Positions 51,440 to 60,140 of a stretch of 64,000 nt of DNA are shown here, piece after piece. The notes below the pieces were generated by a model. The model worked only from the letters and a program-made list of their open reading frames with translations. It made no database searches and was not told where the DNA came from. The position numbers and the translations under genes are program-made. Positions within the stretch are counted from its first letter, which is position 1, and every line of letters starts with the position of its first letter. This DNA is from Chromobacterium rhizoryzae (GTDB lineage Bacteria > Pseudomonadota > Gammaproteobacteria > Burkholderiales > Chromobacteriaceae). The stretch lies in NCBI RefSeq assembly GCF_020544465.1, contig NZ_CP066126.1:1550001-1614000 (forward strand), written 5' to 3'.

Positions 51440-53058
51440 GCGGACTGAGGTCTCAAGCGCCGCGCGGCCCGGACGTCGATCTGGTCAACGCCATCGCGCT
51501 GCGCGGATGCGATGACGAGCGACATGTGATCCGCTTCCGGCAAGACGGCGCCGTGCAGGCCTGGACGCTGGCCGAGCTGGACCGCAAGGCGGCGCGCGTG
51601 GCCCGGCGCTTGCATGCGCTGGGCCTGCGTCCGCGCGACCGGGTGGGCGTTTTATCGCGCAATCGGATCGAATTCGTGCTGCTGGATCTGGCCGTCCTGA
51701 AACTGGGGGCGGTGACCGCGGGCTTCGAGGCCGGGCGTTTCGAGCCGGCGCGCATCGTGGACCTTTACGGCTTGAAAGCCTTGTTCGCCGAGGGCGTGGA
51801 CCGCTCGGGCGCGGTGTTCGACATCGCCGAAGTCCAGGCCTGGGCCGAGCGCGCCGAGGCGGACGCGACGGAGCGGCCTCTGCACGCCGGCTATGACCCG
51901 GCCGACGTGCTGGCGATCAAATTCACCTCGGGCAGCACCGGCGCGCCCAAGGGCCTGGAAGCCACCGTCGCCAGCGTCAACAGTTCCATCAATGAAGTGC
52001 AGGCGATGTTCGGGCATGGGGACGGCGACAATCTGCTGGTGTTCCTGCGGCTGGCCTTGCTGCAGCAACGCTACTGGATTTATTCGGCGCTGGCGTTTGG
52101 ACACGACCTCACGCTTTCCGATCTGGATCAGGCGCTGGACATGGCCAAGGCCTGCCAGCCCACCGTCGTCATGGGCGTGCCGGGTTTTTACGAAGCCTTG
52201 CGCGCCAGCCTGTCGCAGCGGCACGGGGACGCCGATCCCGCCGCCCGCGGCGCGCAGATACAGGCCGCGCTCGGCGGGCGCGTCCGTTATCTGTGGACCG
52301 GCTCCGCCCCGGCCAGCCGGACGGTGCTGGAATTCTTCAACCATGCCGGCGTGCCGCTATACGAGGGATACGGCAGCAACGAGGCCTGCATCGTCGCCAA
52401 GAACCATCCCGGCGCCTTCCGCCTGGGCAGCGTGGGCAAGGTGCTGCCCAACAAGTCCATCCGTTTCGACCAGGACGGCGTCTTGATCGTGGCCAGCCGC
52501 CATCCGGTCAACTGCCGCTATACCTGGTGCGATCCCGGCGTCAGCGAAAAAAGCTTCCTGCCCAGCGCCGAGGTCAAGACCTGGGATCTGGGCCATGTGG
52601 ACGAGGACGGTTTCCTGTACATCCACGGCCGCGTGGACGACGTCTTGACCATGGCCAGCGGCCGCAACGTGCTGGCGAGGCCGCTGGAAGAGGGCTTGCG
52701 CCGGCACCCGGACGTGCACGAATGCGTGTTGTACGGCACCGGCAAGCCCTTCATCACGGCCATCCTGTCCCCGGCCTTGGCCGGGGCGGACGCCGAGGCT
52801 TTGCGCCGGCATATCCGGGCGCTGAACGAGGATGTTTTCCAGGAGGCGCGCATCCTGGCGGCGCTCATCGTCGATGAGCCGTTTTCCATCGAGAACGGCC
52901 TGCTGACTTCTCAATTCAAGCCCAAGCGCAAAATGATTCATCAGCGCTATATGGCGCAGCTGGACGACATCTATGCGCACCACGCGCGGACGCCGGAAGC
53001 GTTTTCGGCGGACGCGGCGTATGTGCGGGATGGCCGGGCGCCGCAGCCTTCTTTCTGA
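51436..53058 (+). CDS. AMP-forming acyl/amino acid ligase (ANL superfamily)
   Basis: A 540-residue adenylate-forming enzyme. Motifs: FTSGSTGAPKGLE from residue 163, YEGYGSNEACIV, the hinge region DLGHVDEDGFLYIHGRVDDVLTMASG, and a C-terminal Lys in SQFKPKRKMI. It carries no fused carrier domain, and no free carrier protein is encoded nearby. It may produce an acyl-adenylate or CoA ester of a cluster intermediate, or supply the acyl group for the next enzyme. Substrate is unknown. It is translationally coupled to the cupin-MetRS gene. Confidence 0.85.
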   Translation: MSGLRSQAPRGPDVDLVNAIALRGCDDERHVIRFRQDGAVQAWTLAELDRKAARVARRLHALGLRPRDRVGVLSRNRIEFVLLDLAVLKLGAVTAGFEAGRFEPARIVDLYGLKALFAEGVDRSGAVFDIAEVQAWAERAEADATERPLHAGYDPADVLAIKFTSGSTGAPKGLEATVASVNSSINEVQAMFGHGDGDNLLVFLRLALLQQRYWIYSALAFGHDLTLSDLDQALDMAKACQPTVVMGVPGFYEALRASLSQRHGDADPAARGAQIQAALGGRVRYLWTGSAPASRTVLEFFNHAGVPLYEGYGSNEACIVAKNHPGAFRLGSVGKVLPNKSIRFDQDGVLIVASRHPVNCRYTWCDPGVSEKSFLPSAEVKTWDLGHVDEDGFLYIHGRVDDVLTMASGRNVLARPLEEGLRRHPDVHECVLYGTGKPFITAILSPALAGADAEALRRHIRALNEDVFQEARILAALIVDEPFSIENGLLTSQFKPKRKMIHQRYMAQLDDIYAHHARTPEAFSADAAYVRDGRAPQPSF

Positions 53059-53094
53059 TACGCGGCCCGCTTAAACCTATGCAAGGAGCGATAC

Positions 53095-53700
53095 ATGACT
53101 TGGCGTAATTTGAAGGACCTCACCCTGGAAAACGAACGCGTGCGCTTGCGCCGGATTCAGATCGGCGATTACGCGGCGTTCGAGCGCATCGTGTTCGAGC
53201 CCGCCATCTGGGAGTACTTCGTCGCCCGCATCCAGACGCCGGACGATCTGGGCCGCTTCGTCGAGCAGGCGATACAGGACACGCTCAACGGCAGCCGCAT
53301 CGTGTTCGCCATCATCGACCGCCAAACGGACCGCATCGTCGGCAGCACCGCTTACGGCAATCTCGCCGAGGGCGAGCGCCGCCTGGAGATAGGCTGGTCC
53401 TGGCTGTGCCGGGACGCGCGGCGCACCGGCATCAACCGCGCGGTCAAGTTCGAACTGCTCAAGCACGCGTTCGAAGCGCTGGAATGCGAGCGCGTGGAGT
53501 TCAAGACTGATGTGCTGAACGCCGGCGCGCGCGCGGGCCTGGCCGGCATCGGCGCGACGGAGGAAGGCGTGCTGCGCAGCTTCAACTTCATGCCCGGCGG
53601 CCGTCGCCGCGATGTGATCTATTACAGCGTGCTGCGCCAGGAATGGGAGCGGGTCCGCGCCGAACGCTTCCCGGCGCTGGCCGCCGCGGCAAGCCGTTGA
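53095..53700 (+). CDS. GNAT-family N-acyltransferase (RimJ/RimL-like)
   Basis: A 201-residue acyltransferase with ENERVRLRRIQIGDYAAFERI at the start, DRIVGSTAYGNL and EIGWSWLCRDARRTGINRAVKFELLKHAFE, covering the acyl-CoA-binding loop region, then a typical NAGARAGLAGIGATEEGVLR segment. In the cluster it could acylate a hydrazine or amine intermediate; a GNAT enzyme acts on hydrazinoacetate in the triacsin pathway as I recall it. It could instead give self-protection. Confidence 0.82.
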   Translation: MTWRNLKDLTLENERVRLRRIQIGDYAAFERIVFEPAIWEYFVARIQTPDDLGRFVEQAIQDTLNGSRIVFAIIDRQTDRIVGSTAYGNLAEGERRLEIGWSWLCRDARRTGINRAVKFELLKHAFEALECERVEFKTDVLNAGARAGLAGIGATEEGVLRSFNFMPGGRRRDVIYYSVLRQEWERVRAERFPALAAAASR

Positions 53701-53720
53701 GCGGCCGGGCCGGCATCAAG

Positions 53721-54464
53721 ATGGACGCCCCCGACATGTCCGCGAGCCCGCAGATGAAAACCGAAGACTTCGTCTTTAGCGCCGGCGAGCACTGGCTGGC
53801 CGCCACCCGCGTGCAGCCGGACGCCGGCGCGGCAAGCAGCGTCCTCACCCTGCACGGGCTGGGCCAGACCGCGAACCGGCACACCATACGCTATGTGCTG
53901 GACCACCTGGCCGGGCACGGCCTGGGCTCGGTGTGCTTCGAATTCTCCGGCAACGGCGACAGCAGCGGGGCGCTGGAAGAGGCCTGCCTGCGGCGTCGTT
54001 ACGAGGAAACGCTGGCCGCCGCGGAACACCTGGACAAGCGCGAGCCGCTGACCCTGATCGGCACCAGCATGGGCGGCCATCTCGCCGCCTGGGTCGCGCC
54101 GGTGTTGAAGCCCGCCTGCCTGGTGCTGTTCTGCCCTGCAAGCTATCCGGCCGACGCCGCCGAATCCCGTTTCGACGGCGGCCTGGCCCGTCCCGGCCCC
54201 TATCCGGACTCCCCGGCCTATGCCGGCCTGCGCGAATTCAGCGGCGACTTGCTGATCATCGGCGCCGGCAAGGACGCGGTGGTGCCGGCCGAGACGCTGG
54301 ACGGTTATCTGGCCGCGGCCATGAACGCCCGCAGCAAGCATATTGTCTGGCTGGACGACTGCGAGCATTTCATCCATCGCTGGCTGCCGCATCAGGACGC
54401 TTTGCGGCCGCAAGTGCTGACGACGATAAGGGACACCATTCTGCGGGCGCGCGCCCGCCAATAA
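53721..54464 (+). CDS. Alpha/beta hydrolase
   Basis: A 247-residue hydrolase with TLHGLGQTANRHTIRYVL (oxyanion region), the nucleophile Ser116 in GTSMGGHLAAW, an acid candidate in IGAGKDAVVP and a His in DDCEHFIHRW. It may remove an acyl group or hydrolyse an ester in the pathway. The start is uncertain: MDAPDMSASPQ (53721) lacks a clear ribosome site, and MSASPQMKTED (53736) and MKTEDFVFS (53754) are possible. Its TAA stop is also the left flank of a MITE-like element. Confidence 0.8.
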   Translation: MDAPDMSASPQMKTEDFVFSAGEHWLAATRVQPDAGAASSVLTLHGLGQTANRHTIRYVLDHLAGHGLGSVCFEFSGNGDSSGALEEACLRRRYEETLAAAEHLDKREPLTLIGTSMGGHLAAWVAPVLKPACLVLFCPASYPADAAESRFDGGLARPGPYPDSPAYAGLREFSGDLLIIGAGKDAVVPAETLDGYLAAAMNARSKHIVWLDDCEHFIHRWLPHQDALRPQVLTTIRDTILRARARQ

Positions 54465-54576
54465 GACCCACTAACAAAACCCCTGATCCCGCGTTGCGCC
54501 TCCTTGTCGTACGACTTGTACTGTCCGCGTCGGCGCGCCTTGGCTCAGGTTCTCTGCGAGGTTTTGTTAGCGGCTC
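54465..54576. mobile_element. MITE-like element, family B, copy 1
   Basis: A 112-base element with imperfect inverted ends (GACCCACTAACAAAACC and GGTTTTGTTAGCGGCTC) flanked by TAA on both sides; the left TAA is the hydrolase stop. The interior contains GTCGTACGAC. A nearly identical copy lies inverted at 56860-56971. Confidence 0.85.
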
Positions 54577-54596
54577 TAAGTCTATTGGAGGAATCC

Positions 54597-55568
54597 ATGC
54601 AACACGCTCCCGTTCTGATCGAAGCGAATATCCTGAAGCGGCGCGATGTCGCCAGCCTGGAGATCGTTGAAAACGCGTTCTCCAGCGGCCCCGTCGCCGA
54701 GGCCCTGCGCCGGGCGCCGGGCATCGAGCGCCGCCGGGGCTTGAGCAAGGAGGCGTTCGACCGCGAATACCGCCACCAGCAGCGGCCGGTGATTCTGGAA
54801 GGCTACGCCGCCGACTGGCCGGCGGTGCGCCATTGGAGTTTCGAGCATCTGGCCAAGCGCTGCGGCGCGACGCCGGTGGTGGTCAACAGCTATAGCAGCC
54901 AGCGTTCCGCCCAGGCCAGCTTCGCCGAGTTCGTCGACATGCTGATGCGCAACGAGGGGCCGGAGGCGACGCCCATCTATCTGCAGGAATGGTATTACCA
55001 GGCCTCCTGCCCCGAGCTGGCCGCGGACATGCCGGAACTGGACATCGCCCAATACGATTTCCGCCGCGATCTGTACGGCGAGGTGATTTCCACCAATCAC
55101 CAGCTTTGGCTGGGCCAGCGCGGCGGCGTCACCCGGCTGCATCAGGACTCCTACACCATCGACGTCATGCATGTGCAGCTGGTGGGGGAAAAACACTGGA
55201 CCGTCTTGGGGCCGCAGGCGATGTTGCCGGAAACGGAGACGGGAGGCGCCGATCTGCAAGCGCTGGCCGACGATCCCGCCGCCCAGCTGATGCAATGCAC
55301 GCTGAAGCCCGGCGATGTGCTCTATCTGCCGGCGCTGTGGTTCCACCGCATCAAATTGCTGAGCAACTCCATCGGCCTGGGCCGGAAGTGCCTGGACCAG
55401 GCCAATCTGCAAACCCATATCCGGCAACGGATGGCGGAGCTGCTGGCGCTCGCCCTCAATCCGGAAGAGGTCAAGCTCACCCATCCCGAATTGTTCAACG
55501 TGGTGATGATGCGCAACCGGGTCTGGGCCAAGCGCATGGGCATCGATTTGTCGAAACTGCGCCCATGA
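54597..55568 (+). CDS. JmjC/cupin-8-type Fe(II)/2-oxoglutarate oxygenase
   Basis: A 323-residue protein. It has the cupin-8 entry sequence QRPVILEGYAADWPAVRHWSF, then the iron ligands His182 and Asp184 in RLHQDSYTID and distal His250 in LYLPALWFHRIKL. Family members hydroxylate proteins or small molecules using 2-oxoglutarate and oxygen. Placement in the cluster suggests a tailoring hydroxylation or desaturation. The ATG at 54597 follows GGAGG; a longer frame would start inside the MITE. With the next gene it is bracketed by inverted MITE copies. Confidence 0.84.
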   Translation: MQHAPVLIEANILKRRDVASLEIVENAFSSGPVAEALRRAPGIERRRGLSKEAFDREYRHQQRPVILEGYAADWPAVRHWSFEHLAKRCGATPVVVNSYSSQRSAQASFAEFVDMLMRNEGPEATPIYLQEWYYQASCPELAADMPELDIAQYDFRRDLYGEVISTNHQLWLGQRGGVTRLHQDSYTIDVMHVQLVGEKHWTVLGPQAMLPETETGGADLQALADDPAAQLMQCTLKPGDVLYLPALWFHRIKLLSNSIGLGRKCLDQANLQTHIRQRMAELLALALNPEEVKLTHPELFNVVMMRNRVWAKRMGIDLSKLRP

Positions 55569-55615
55569 TCCGGCTTTCGCCCCGCGGTGCGGGACACCTC
55601 ATCAGGAGAAAATAA

Positions 55616-56833
55616 ATGAAGCAAGCGCATGTATTGGTTGTCGGGGGATTGAACCACACGCTGGACAGGCTGGAGCAATTGGGCGCCCGCTATTCGATGA
55701 TGCAGATCCCGGAGCGCGTCAATGAGCGCCAGTACGGCGCGGCGGTGCGCTACGCGGTGATGGATTACGAAGACATGGAGGAGGTCTTGCTGCTGGCGCG
55801 CGCCTGGCACGCCAAGGACCCGTTCGACGCGGTGGTGTCCTTCACCGAATACGGCCTGCATCCGGCGTCGCAATGCGCGATCGAGCTCGGCGTCGCCGGC
55901 GACAATCTGGAAGCGGTGCTGAACACGCGCGACAAGATCAAGATGCGGGAGCTGCTGGGCCGCCACGGCCTGAGCCCGGTGCGATATCAGGTCTGTCAAA
56001 GCCTGGACGACGCGAGAAGCTTTTTCCGCTCGCTCAACGGCGAGGCCATGGTGCTGAAGCCGTATGCCGGCGGTCTGAGCGAGGGCGTGTTCTTCGTGGA
56101 TGAGGACGCGCATCTGGAGGCGCGCTGGAACGGCTCCCGCGCGGTGATGGACGGGCCGCTTCTGGCGGAGGAGTTCCTGCACGGCCCGGAGTACAGCGTG
56201 GAATCGCTGTCCATCAACGGCCGGCATGAGATCGCGATGATCACCGAGAAAGAGGTCACGGCGCTGCCGCGCTTCATCGAGCTGGGCCACCAGGTGCCGG
56301 CGCGGCTGGACGAGGCGCAGCAGGCGGCGGTCAAGGCCTTGGTCAGCCGTTTTCTGGACGTCATCGGCCAGAAAACCGGGCCCGCGCACACCGAGATCCG
56401 CCTGACGCCGTCCGGGCCCAGGATCATCGAATCGCAAACCCGGATAGGCGGCGATCAAATCTGGGAAATGTGCGAGCTGGTCAGCGGCGTCAACCTCACC
56501 GGCGAGACCATCGCGGCGCTCACCGATCTGCCGCGGCCCGAACGCAAGCCGGCGGCCAAGGCCGCCGCCATCCGCTTCTTCTCCTACGAAAACGCCCGCA
56601 TTCTGGACGTGAGCGGCGTCGAGCAGGCGAAAAGCGCCCAGGGCGTGATCCGGGTGGAATGCCAGCTGCACGCCGGCCTGCGCTGCGAGACGCTTAAATC
56701 GTCCAATTCCCGCCAGGGCTACGCGCTGTGCGTGGGCGACTCGATAGAGCGGGCCGTCGCCAACGCGGAGGCCGCGCGCGACGCGGTGCGGGTGGAGTGG
56801 GAAGCGCTGAGCGCGGAGCAGGGCGGACTTTGA
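55616..56833 (+). CDS. ATP-grasp carboxylate-amine ligase
   Basis: A 405-residue ATP-grasp enzyme of the amino-acid/dipeptide ligase type. The pre-ATP-grasp region is HVLVVGGLNHTLDRLEQLG; ATP-binding landmarks are RDKIKMRELLGRHGLSP, AMVLKPYAGGLSEGVFFV and LLAEEFLHGPEYSVES; metal and phosphate residues lie in AHTEIRLTPSGPRIIESQTRIGGD. Such enzymes join an acyl-phosphate to an amine, so it could condense the hydrazino acid with an amino acid without an NRPS. The start follows AGGAG. Confidence 0.87.
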   Translation: MKQAHVLVVGGLNHTLDRLEQLGARYSMMQIPERVNERQYGAAVRYAVMDYEDMEEVLLLARAWHAKDPFDAVVSFTEYGLHPASQCAIELGVAGDNLEAVLNTRDKIKMRELLGRHGLSPVRYQVCQSLDDARSFFRSLNGEAMVLKPYAGGLSEGVFFVDEDAHLEARWNGSRAVMDGPLLAEEFLHGPEYSVESLSINGRHEIAMITEKEVTALPRFIELGHQVPARLDEAQQAAVKALVSRFLDVIGQKTGPAHTEIRLTPSGPRIIESQTRIGGDQIWEMCELVSGVNLTGETIAALTDLPRPERKPAAKAAAIRFFSYENARILDVSGVEQAKSAQGVIRVECQLHAGLRCETLKSSNSRQGYALCVGDSIERAVANAEAARDAVRVEWEALSAEQGGL

Positions 56834-56859
56834 ACCGTTTCTTGGATCAACTCGAATAA

Positions 56860-56971
56860 GAGCCGCTAACAACACCTCGCAGAGAACCTGAGCCAAGGCG
56901 CGCCGACGCAGGCAGTACAAGTCGTACGACAAGGAGGCGCAACGCAGGATCAGGGGTTTTGTTAGCGGGTC
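56860..56971. mobile_element. MITE-like element, family B, copy 2 (inverted)
   Basis: A 112-base element that is the reverse complement of copy 1 with few differences. It is flanked by TAA at 56857-56859 and 56972-56974. It lies between the ATP-grasp and MFS genes. Confidence 0.85.
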
Positions 56972-56986
56972 TAAAGACAGGCAAGC

Positions 56987-58204
56987 ATGAACTCACATCC
57001 GGTCCGGCGCAGCGTGTTGTACATCACCGCGCATTACATCATGACCTATCTCGGCTACTACGGCCTGGTCTCCACCCTGGTGGTCACGCTCAACAAGGCC
57101 GGGTTCAGCGCCGAACGGATCGCCATGCTGGTCATCCTGTTCACCTTGACGACCAAGGCGGCGAAGATACCGCTGGCGCCGTGGCTGGACCGGATGGCGG
57201 CGACGAAGTCCGTGCTGATAGGCTGCGTCATGGCCGCGGTCGGTTTCTTGCTATTGTATTCGGCCAAGGATTTTTATTTGACCGCCTGTGCGCTGGCCCT
57301 GTCCGGCACCGGCATTTCCATCAACGCGCTGGCGAGCAAGCAGCTGGCCGCGGCGACCAGCGATATGATGGACAACCGCGCCAAGCTGTTCTCCATCACC
57401 TATATCGGCATCAATATCGCGGCGGCGGCGGCGGCGCCGCTGGCTCTGTACCTGGCGGCCAAGGGGCAGTACCAGCTGGTGTTGATCGGCATCGCCGTCT
57501 CCTACTGCGTGGCCGGGGTGGTGACCTTCCTGAACTTCGGCAAGCTGGGCATGAAGCGCCCCGGTGGCGGCGCGCCGTCGTTTCTGGCTTATTGGAAGCT
57601 GCTCTACGTGCCCGGCATTCCCCCCTTCCTGCTGATCAATTTCTTTTGCTGGCTGCTGTACGGCCAGCTGTTCAACGTGCTCGCGCTCTATGTCTCGGAA
57701 ACGCTGGCCCAGCCGGGCAAGCTGGGCTGGCTGTACACCCTGAACGCCTTGCTGGTGATCGGGCTTCAGCTCTTGGTCACCCATCTGGCCCACCGCTGGA
57801 GCGGCGGCAAGCCGCTGGGCATTGTCCGTTCCTCCTACGCCACCTTCGCGCTGGCCTTCATCATGCCCTTCATGCTTCCGGGCTATACCGGCGCGCTGGC
57901 CTTCGTGCTGCTGTTCACCTTCGCCGAGATGATGTTCGCGCCCAGCATGGACGTGCTGCTGCTGTCCTTGATCGGCAAGGAGAGCCGGGCGGTCGCTTAC
58001 AGCGTGCTGTCCATCAGCACCGCGCTGGGGGAGTCGCTGGGCGGAGGCATGGGCGTTGCGGTTTACCGCTGGATGGCGGATTACGGCCATGCCGGCCAAT
58101 TCTGGCTGGCGCTTGCCGGCTTGTCGCTGCTGTGCATCGCCGTCGCCTATGTGTTGCAGGAGTCGAGCGCCGGCTTGCGCGCGCAGGCGGCGGGCGCGGC
58201 TTAG
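56987..58204 (+). CDS. MFS transporter, probable exporter of the cluster product
   Basis: A 405-residue protein with about eleven to twelve membrane segments, beginning VLYITAHYIMTYLGYYGLVSTL and ending in ALAGLSLLCIAVAYVLQES. No signature identifies the substrate. As the last gene of the cluster it is the likely exporter or self-resistance pump. The TAG stop merges with the left end of a family A repeat. Confidence 0.83.
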   Translation: MNSHPVRRSVLYITAHYIMTYLGYYGLVSTLVVTLNKAGFSAERIAMLVILFTLTTKAAKIPLAPWLDRMAATKSVLIGCVMAAVGFLLLYSAKDFYLTACALALSGTGISINALASKQLAAATSDMMDNRAKLFSITYIGINIAAAAAAPLALYLAAKGQYQLVLIGIAVSYCVAGVVTFLNFGKLGMKRPGGGAPSFLAYWKLLYVPGIPPFLLINFFCWLLYGQLFNVLALYVSETLAQPGKLGWLYTLNALLVIGLQLLVTHLAHRWSGGKPLGIVRSSYATFALAFIMPFMLPGYTGALAFVLLFTFAEMMFAPSMDVLLLSLIGKESRAVAYSVLSISTALGESLGGGMGVAVYRWMADYGHAGQFWLALAGLSLLCIAVAYVLQESSAGLRAQAAGAA

Positions 58205-58346
58205 AACCTGTTTACGATCTGCTGCGCGTCGTGAAACGTGACACGGTGAGTACCGCTTCGAAATGCTCATGTACCGTGTGTACACTCCGCTTTCTCAGCT
58301 GTTTTCGCCTTGTCTCGCCTTAGCTCGCGAGATCGTAAACACATTC
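58204..58346. mobile_element. MITE-like palindromic repeat, family A, copy 4
   Basis: 143 bases with ends GAACCTGTTTACGATC and GATCGTAAACACATTC, nearly identical to copy 1 over its length. Flanks are TTA (overlapping the MFS stop TAG) and TGA. A further decayed right end (AGCGTAAACCGCTAT) abuts the stop of the BLUF gene at 58378. Confidence 0.8.
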
Positions 58347-58378
58347 TGAGCGACGCGCGGCAGAGCGTAAACCGCTAT

Positions 58379-58804
58379 TCAGTGGCGGATCTGGGTGCTG
58401 CCGGCTTCGGCCAGCGCCTCCAGCAATAGGGCGGTGCTGGCGCCGGGCAGGCTGAACGGGTCCAGGCGCGCCTGGGCGGAATAGCGCAGCAGCAGCGAGG
58501 CGTTGAGTTTTTCCATCATCACCTCCGCCATGCTCCAGTTGGCGAAGCGACGTTGCTCCATTTCCTGGTAGTCCAGCAGCGTCAGACATTGATGGCGCGG
58601 ATCATGGGCCAGTTTCTGGTACAGCAGATTGACCTCGGCGCGGCCGCCTTCCAGCGATTGCACGAATACGTCCTTGCTGTAGCACAGCACCCCGGTGATG
58701 CCCTGGGCCGGATTGTATTTGCGCGCGGCGATCATGATGTCGTCCACCAGATCGCTGTCTATGGATTTGTGCGCGCGGCTGCAGTAGGTCAGGCGTACCA
58801 GCAT
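58379..58804 (-). CDS. BLUF-domain blue-light sensor
   Basis: A 141-residue single-domain BLUF protein. The flavin-binding residues expected for the photocycle are present: Tyr7 in RLTYCSRA, Asn31 after ARKY, and Gln49 in FVQSLEG, with LLYQKLAHDPRHQCLTLL typical of the fold. The last 45 residues form helices without an output domain, so it should act through a partner protein. folE lies upstream on the same strand, separated by about 145 bases. Confidence 0.9.
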   Translation of the reverse strand: MLVRLTYCSRAHKSIDSDLVDDIMIAARKYNPAQGITGVLCYSKDVFVQSLEGGRAEVNLLYQKLAHDPRHQCLTLLDYQEMEQRRFANWSMAEVMMEKLNASLLLRYSAQARLDPFSLPGASTALLLEALAEAGSTQIRH

Positions 58805-58948
58805 GATGTGCCCCTTGGATGCGAAGAAGCCGCGCCAGACCGGCGCGGCCTCGTTTCATCTTAGTCGCTGCGCGCCGTCTTGCCGCTGACCTTAAAACCT
58901 GTTCAAGACCTTGTCCCGCGCTTGCCCGAGAGACGGTGAACGGGCTCT

Positions 58949-59644
58949 TTATTTATGCATCAGGGACAGGAATTCGCGGCGCAGATTGGCGTCGCTGAGG
59001 AAGGAGCCGCGCATCACGCTATTGGTCATCTTGCTATTGCTGTCCTTGACCCCGCGCCAGTGCATGCAGAAGTGGTCGGCCTCCATCACGATGGCCAGGC
59101 CGTCCGGCTGCAGCTTCTTCATCAGCAGGTCCGCGATCTGGGACACCGCCTCTTCCTGGATTTGCGGCCGGGTCATCACCCAGTCTATCAGCCGCGCGTA
59201 CTTGGACAGGCCGATCAGATTGGAATGTTCGTTGGGCATCACCCCCACCCAGACGCGGCCGATGATGGGGCACAGATGGTGGGAGCAGGCGCTGCGCACC
59301 GTGATCGGACCCACGATCATCAACTCGTTGAGCTTCTCCACATTGGGGAACTCGGTGCTGGCCGGCATCTGCACATAGCGGCCGCGGAAGACTTCCTTGA
59401 TGAACATCTTGGCCACGCGCTTGGCGGTGTCCTGGGTGTTGTGGTCGTGCTCGGTGTCGATGACCAGGCTTTCCAGCACGGCTTTCAGTTTCTCCTGAAC
59501 CTCGGATTGCAGCAGGTCCAACTCGCCGTCTTCGATGTGGGCGGCGATATTGTCGTTGGCGTGGAAACGGACGCCGGCTTGCTGCAGGCGGCTGCGGATG
59601 CGTTGTGAGACCGGCAGATGGTCAACGGTATTGGTCTTGTTCAT
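58949..59644 (-). CDS. folE: GTP cyclohydrolase I (FolE)
   Basis: A 231-residue enzyme that converts GTP to dihydroneopterin triphosphate for folate. It has IDTEHDHNTQDTAKRVAKMF, the zinc and catalytic residues in RSACSHHLCPIIGRVWVGVMP, and the late zinc Cys in ADHFCMHWRGVKD. The conserved C-terminal MRGSF motif is present. The zinc-dependent type IA signature is intact. Confidence 0.95.
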   Translation of the reverse strand: MNKTNTVDHLPVSQRIRSRLQQAGVRFHANDNIAAHIEDGELDLLQSEVQEKLKAVLESLVIDTEHDHNTQDTAKRVAKMFIKEVFRGRYVQMPASTEFPNVEKLNELMIVGPITVRSACSHHLCPIIGRVWVGVMPNEHSNLIGLSKYARLIDWVMTRPQIQEEAVSQIADLLMKKLQPDGLAIVMEADHFCMHWRGVKDSNSKMTNSVMRGSFLSDANLRREFLSLMHK

Positions 59645-60140
59645 TGTGTTGGCAGTCTCGGATGCTTATTTATCATTTTGGCGCCGCCATGGCCGGCGGC
59701 TCTATCCATTGCGCATGACTTGGGGCAGGGCAGGCGGTGGGCGCCTCCCTGAAAGGCGGCGTGCTTGGAGCCTGGCCGATGCGACAGGAACGCTCCATGT
59801 TAGCACAAGCAAACGAAGCGCATCCGCAGCCGATGCGCCTAGTAGAAACCCTTAGCCCGTCAGGGCTTGACGCGGGAAGCCCTTAATTTGGCGGGCATGC
59901 AAAGTCAATGCCGGCGGCTGGCCATACAGGATATTGCTGTCCTTTTGGACGGGGTTGGGCGCGTGGCGGCGCCTCTCGCCGCGCCGGCTCAAGCCTTGTT
60001 GGCCGGAAGCGGGCGCGCGGCGCGGCGCAGCATCCGTCCGCATTGGCGTTTTCGACACAGAAATTATCCGGATTGAATTTTCCTCCGCCTGGATTACCAC
60101 TCACATAAGAACGAAAACTTATGGAGAGAGGCGGGACGGA
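59645..60140. other. Divergent intergenic region between folE and the ThDP enzyme gene
   Basis: No convincing gene. An AAGGGCTT-like inverted repeat (59848-59885 region, AGGGCTT/AAGCCCT) and AT-richer sequence before 60120 suggest regulatory content. Open frames here lack family resemblance and ribosome sites. Confidence 0.4.

Noticed and set aside
59535..59855. 106-codon plus-strand frame in the folE upstream region
   Set aside because: Overlaps the folE 5' end, Arg-rich, no ribosome site and no family resemblance.
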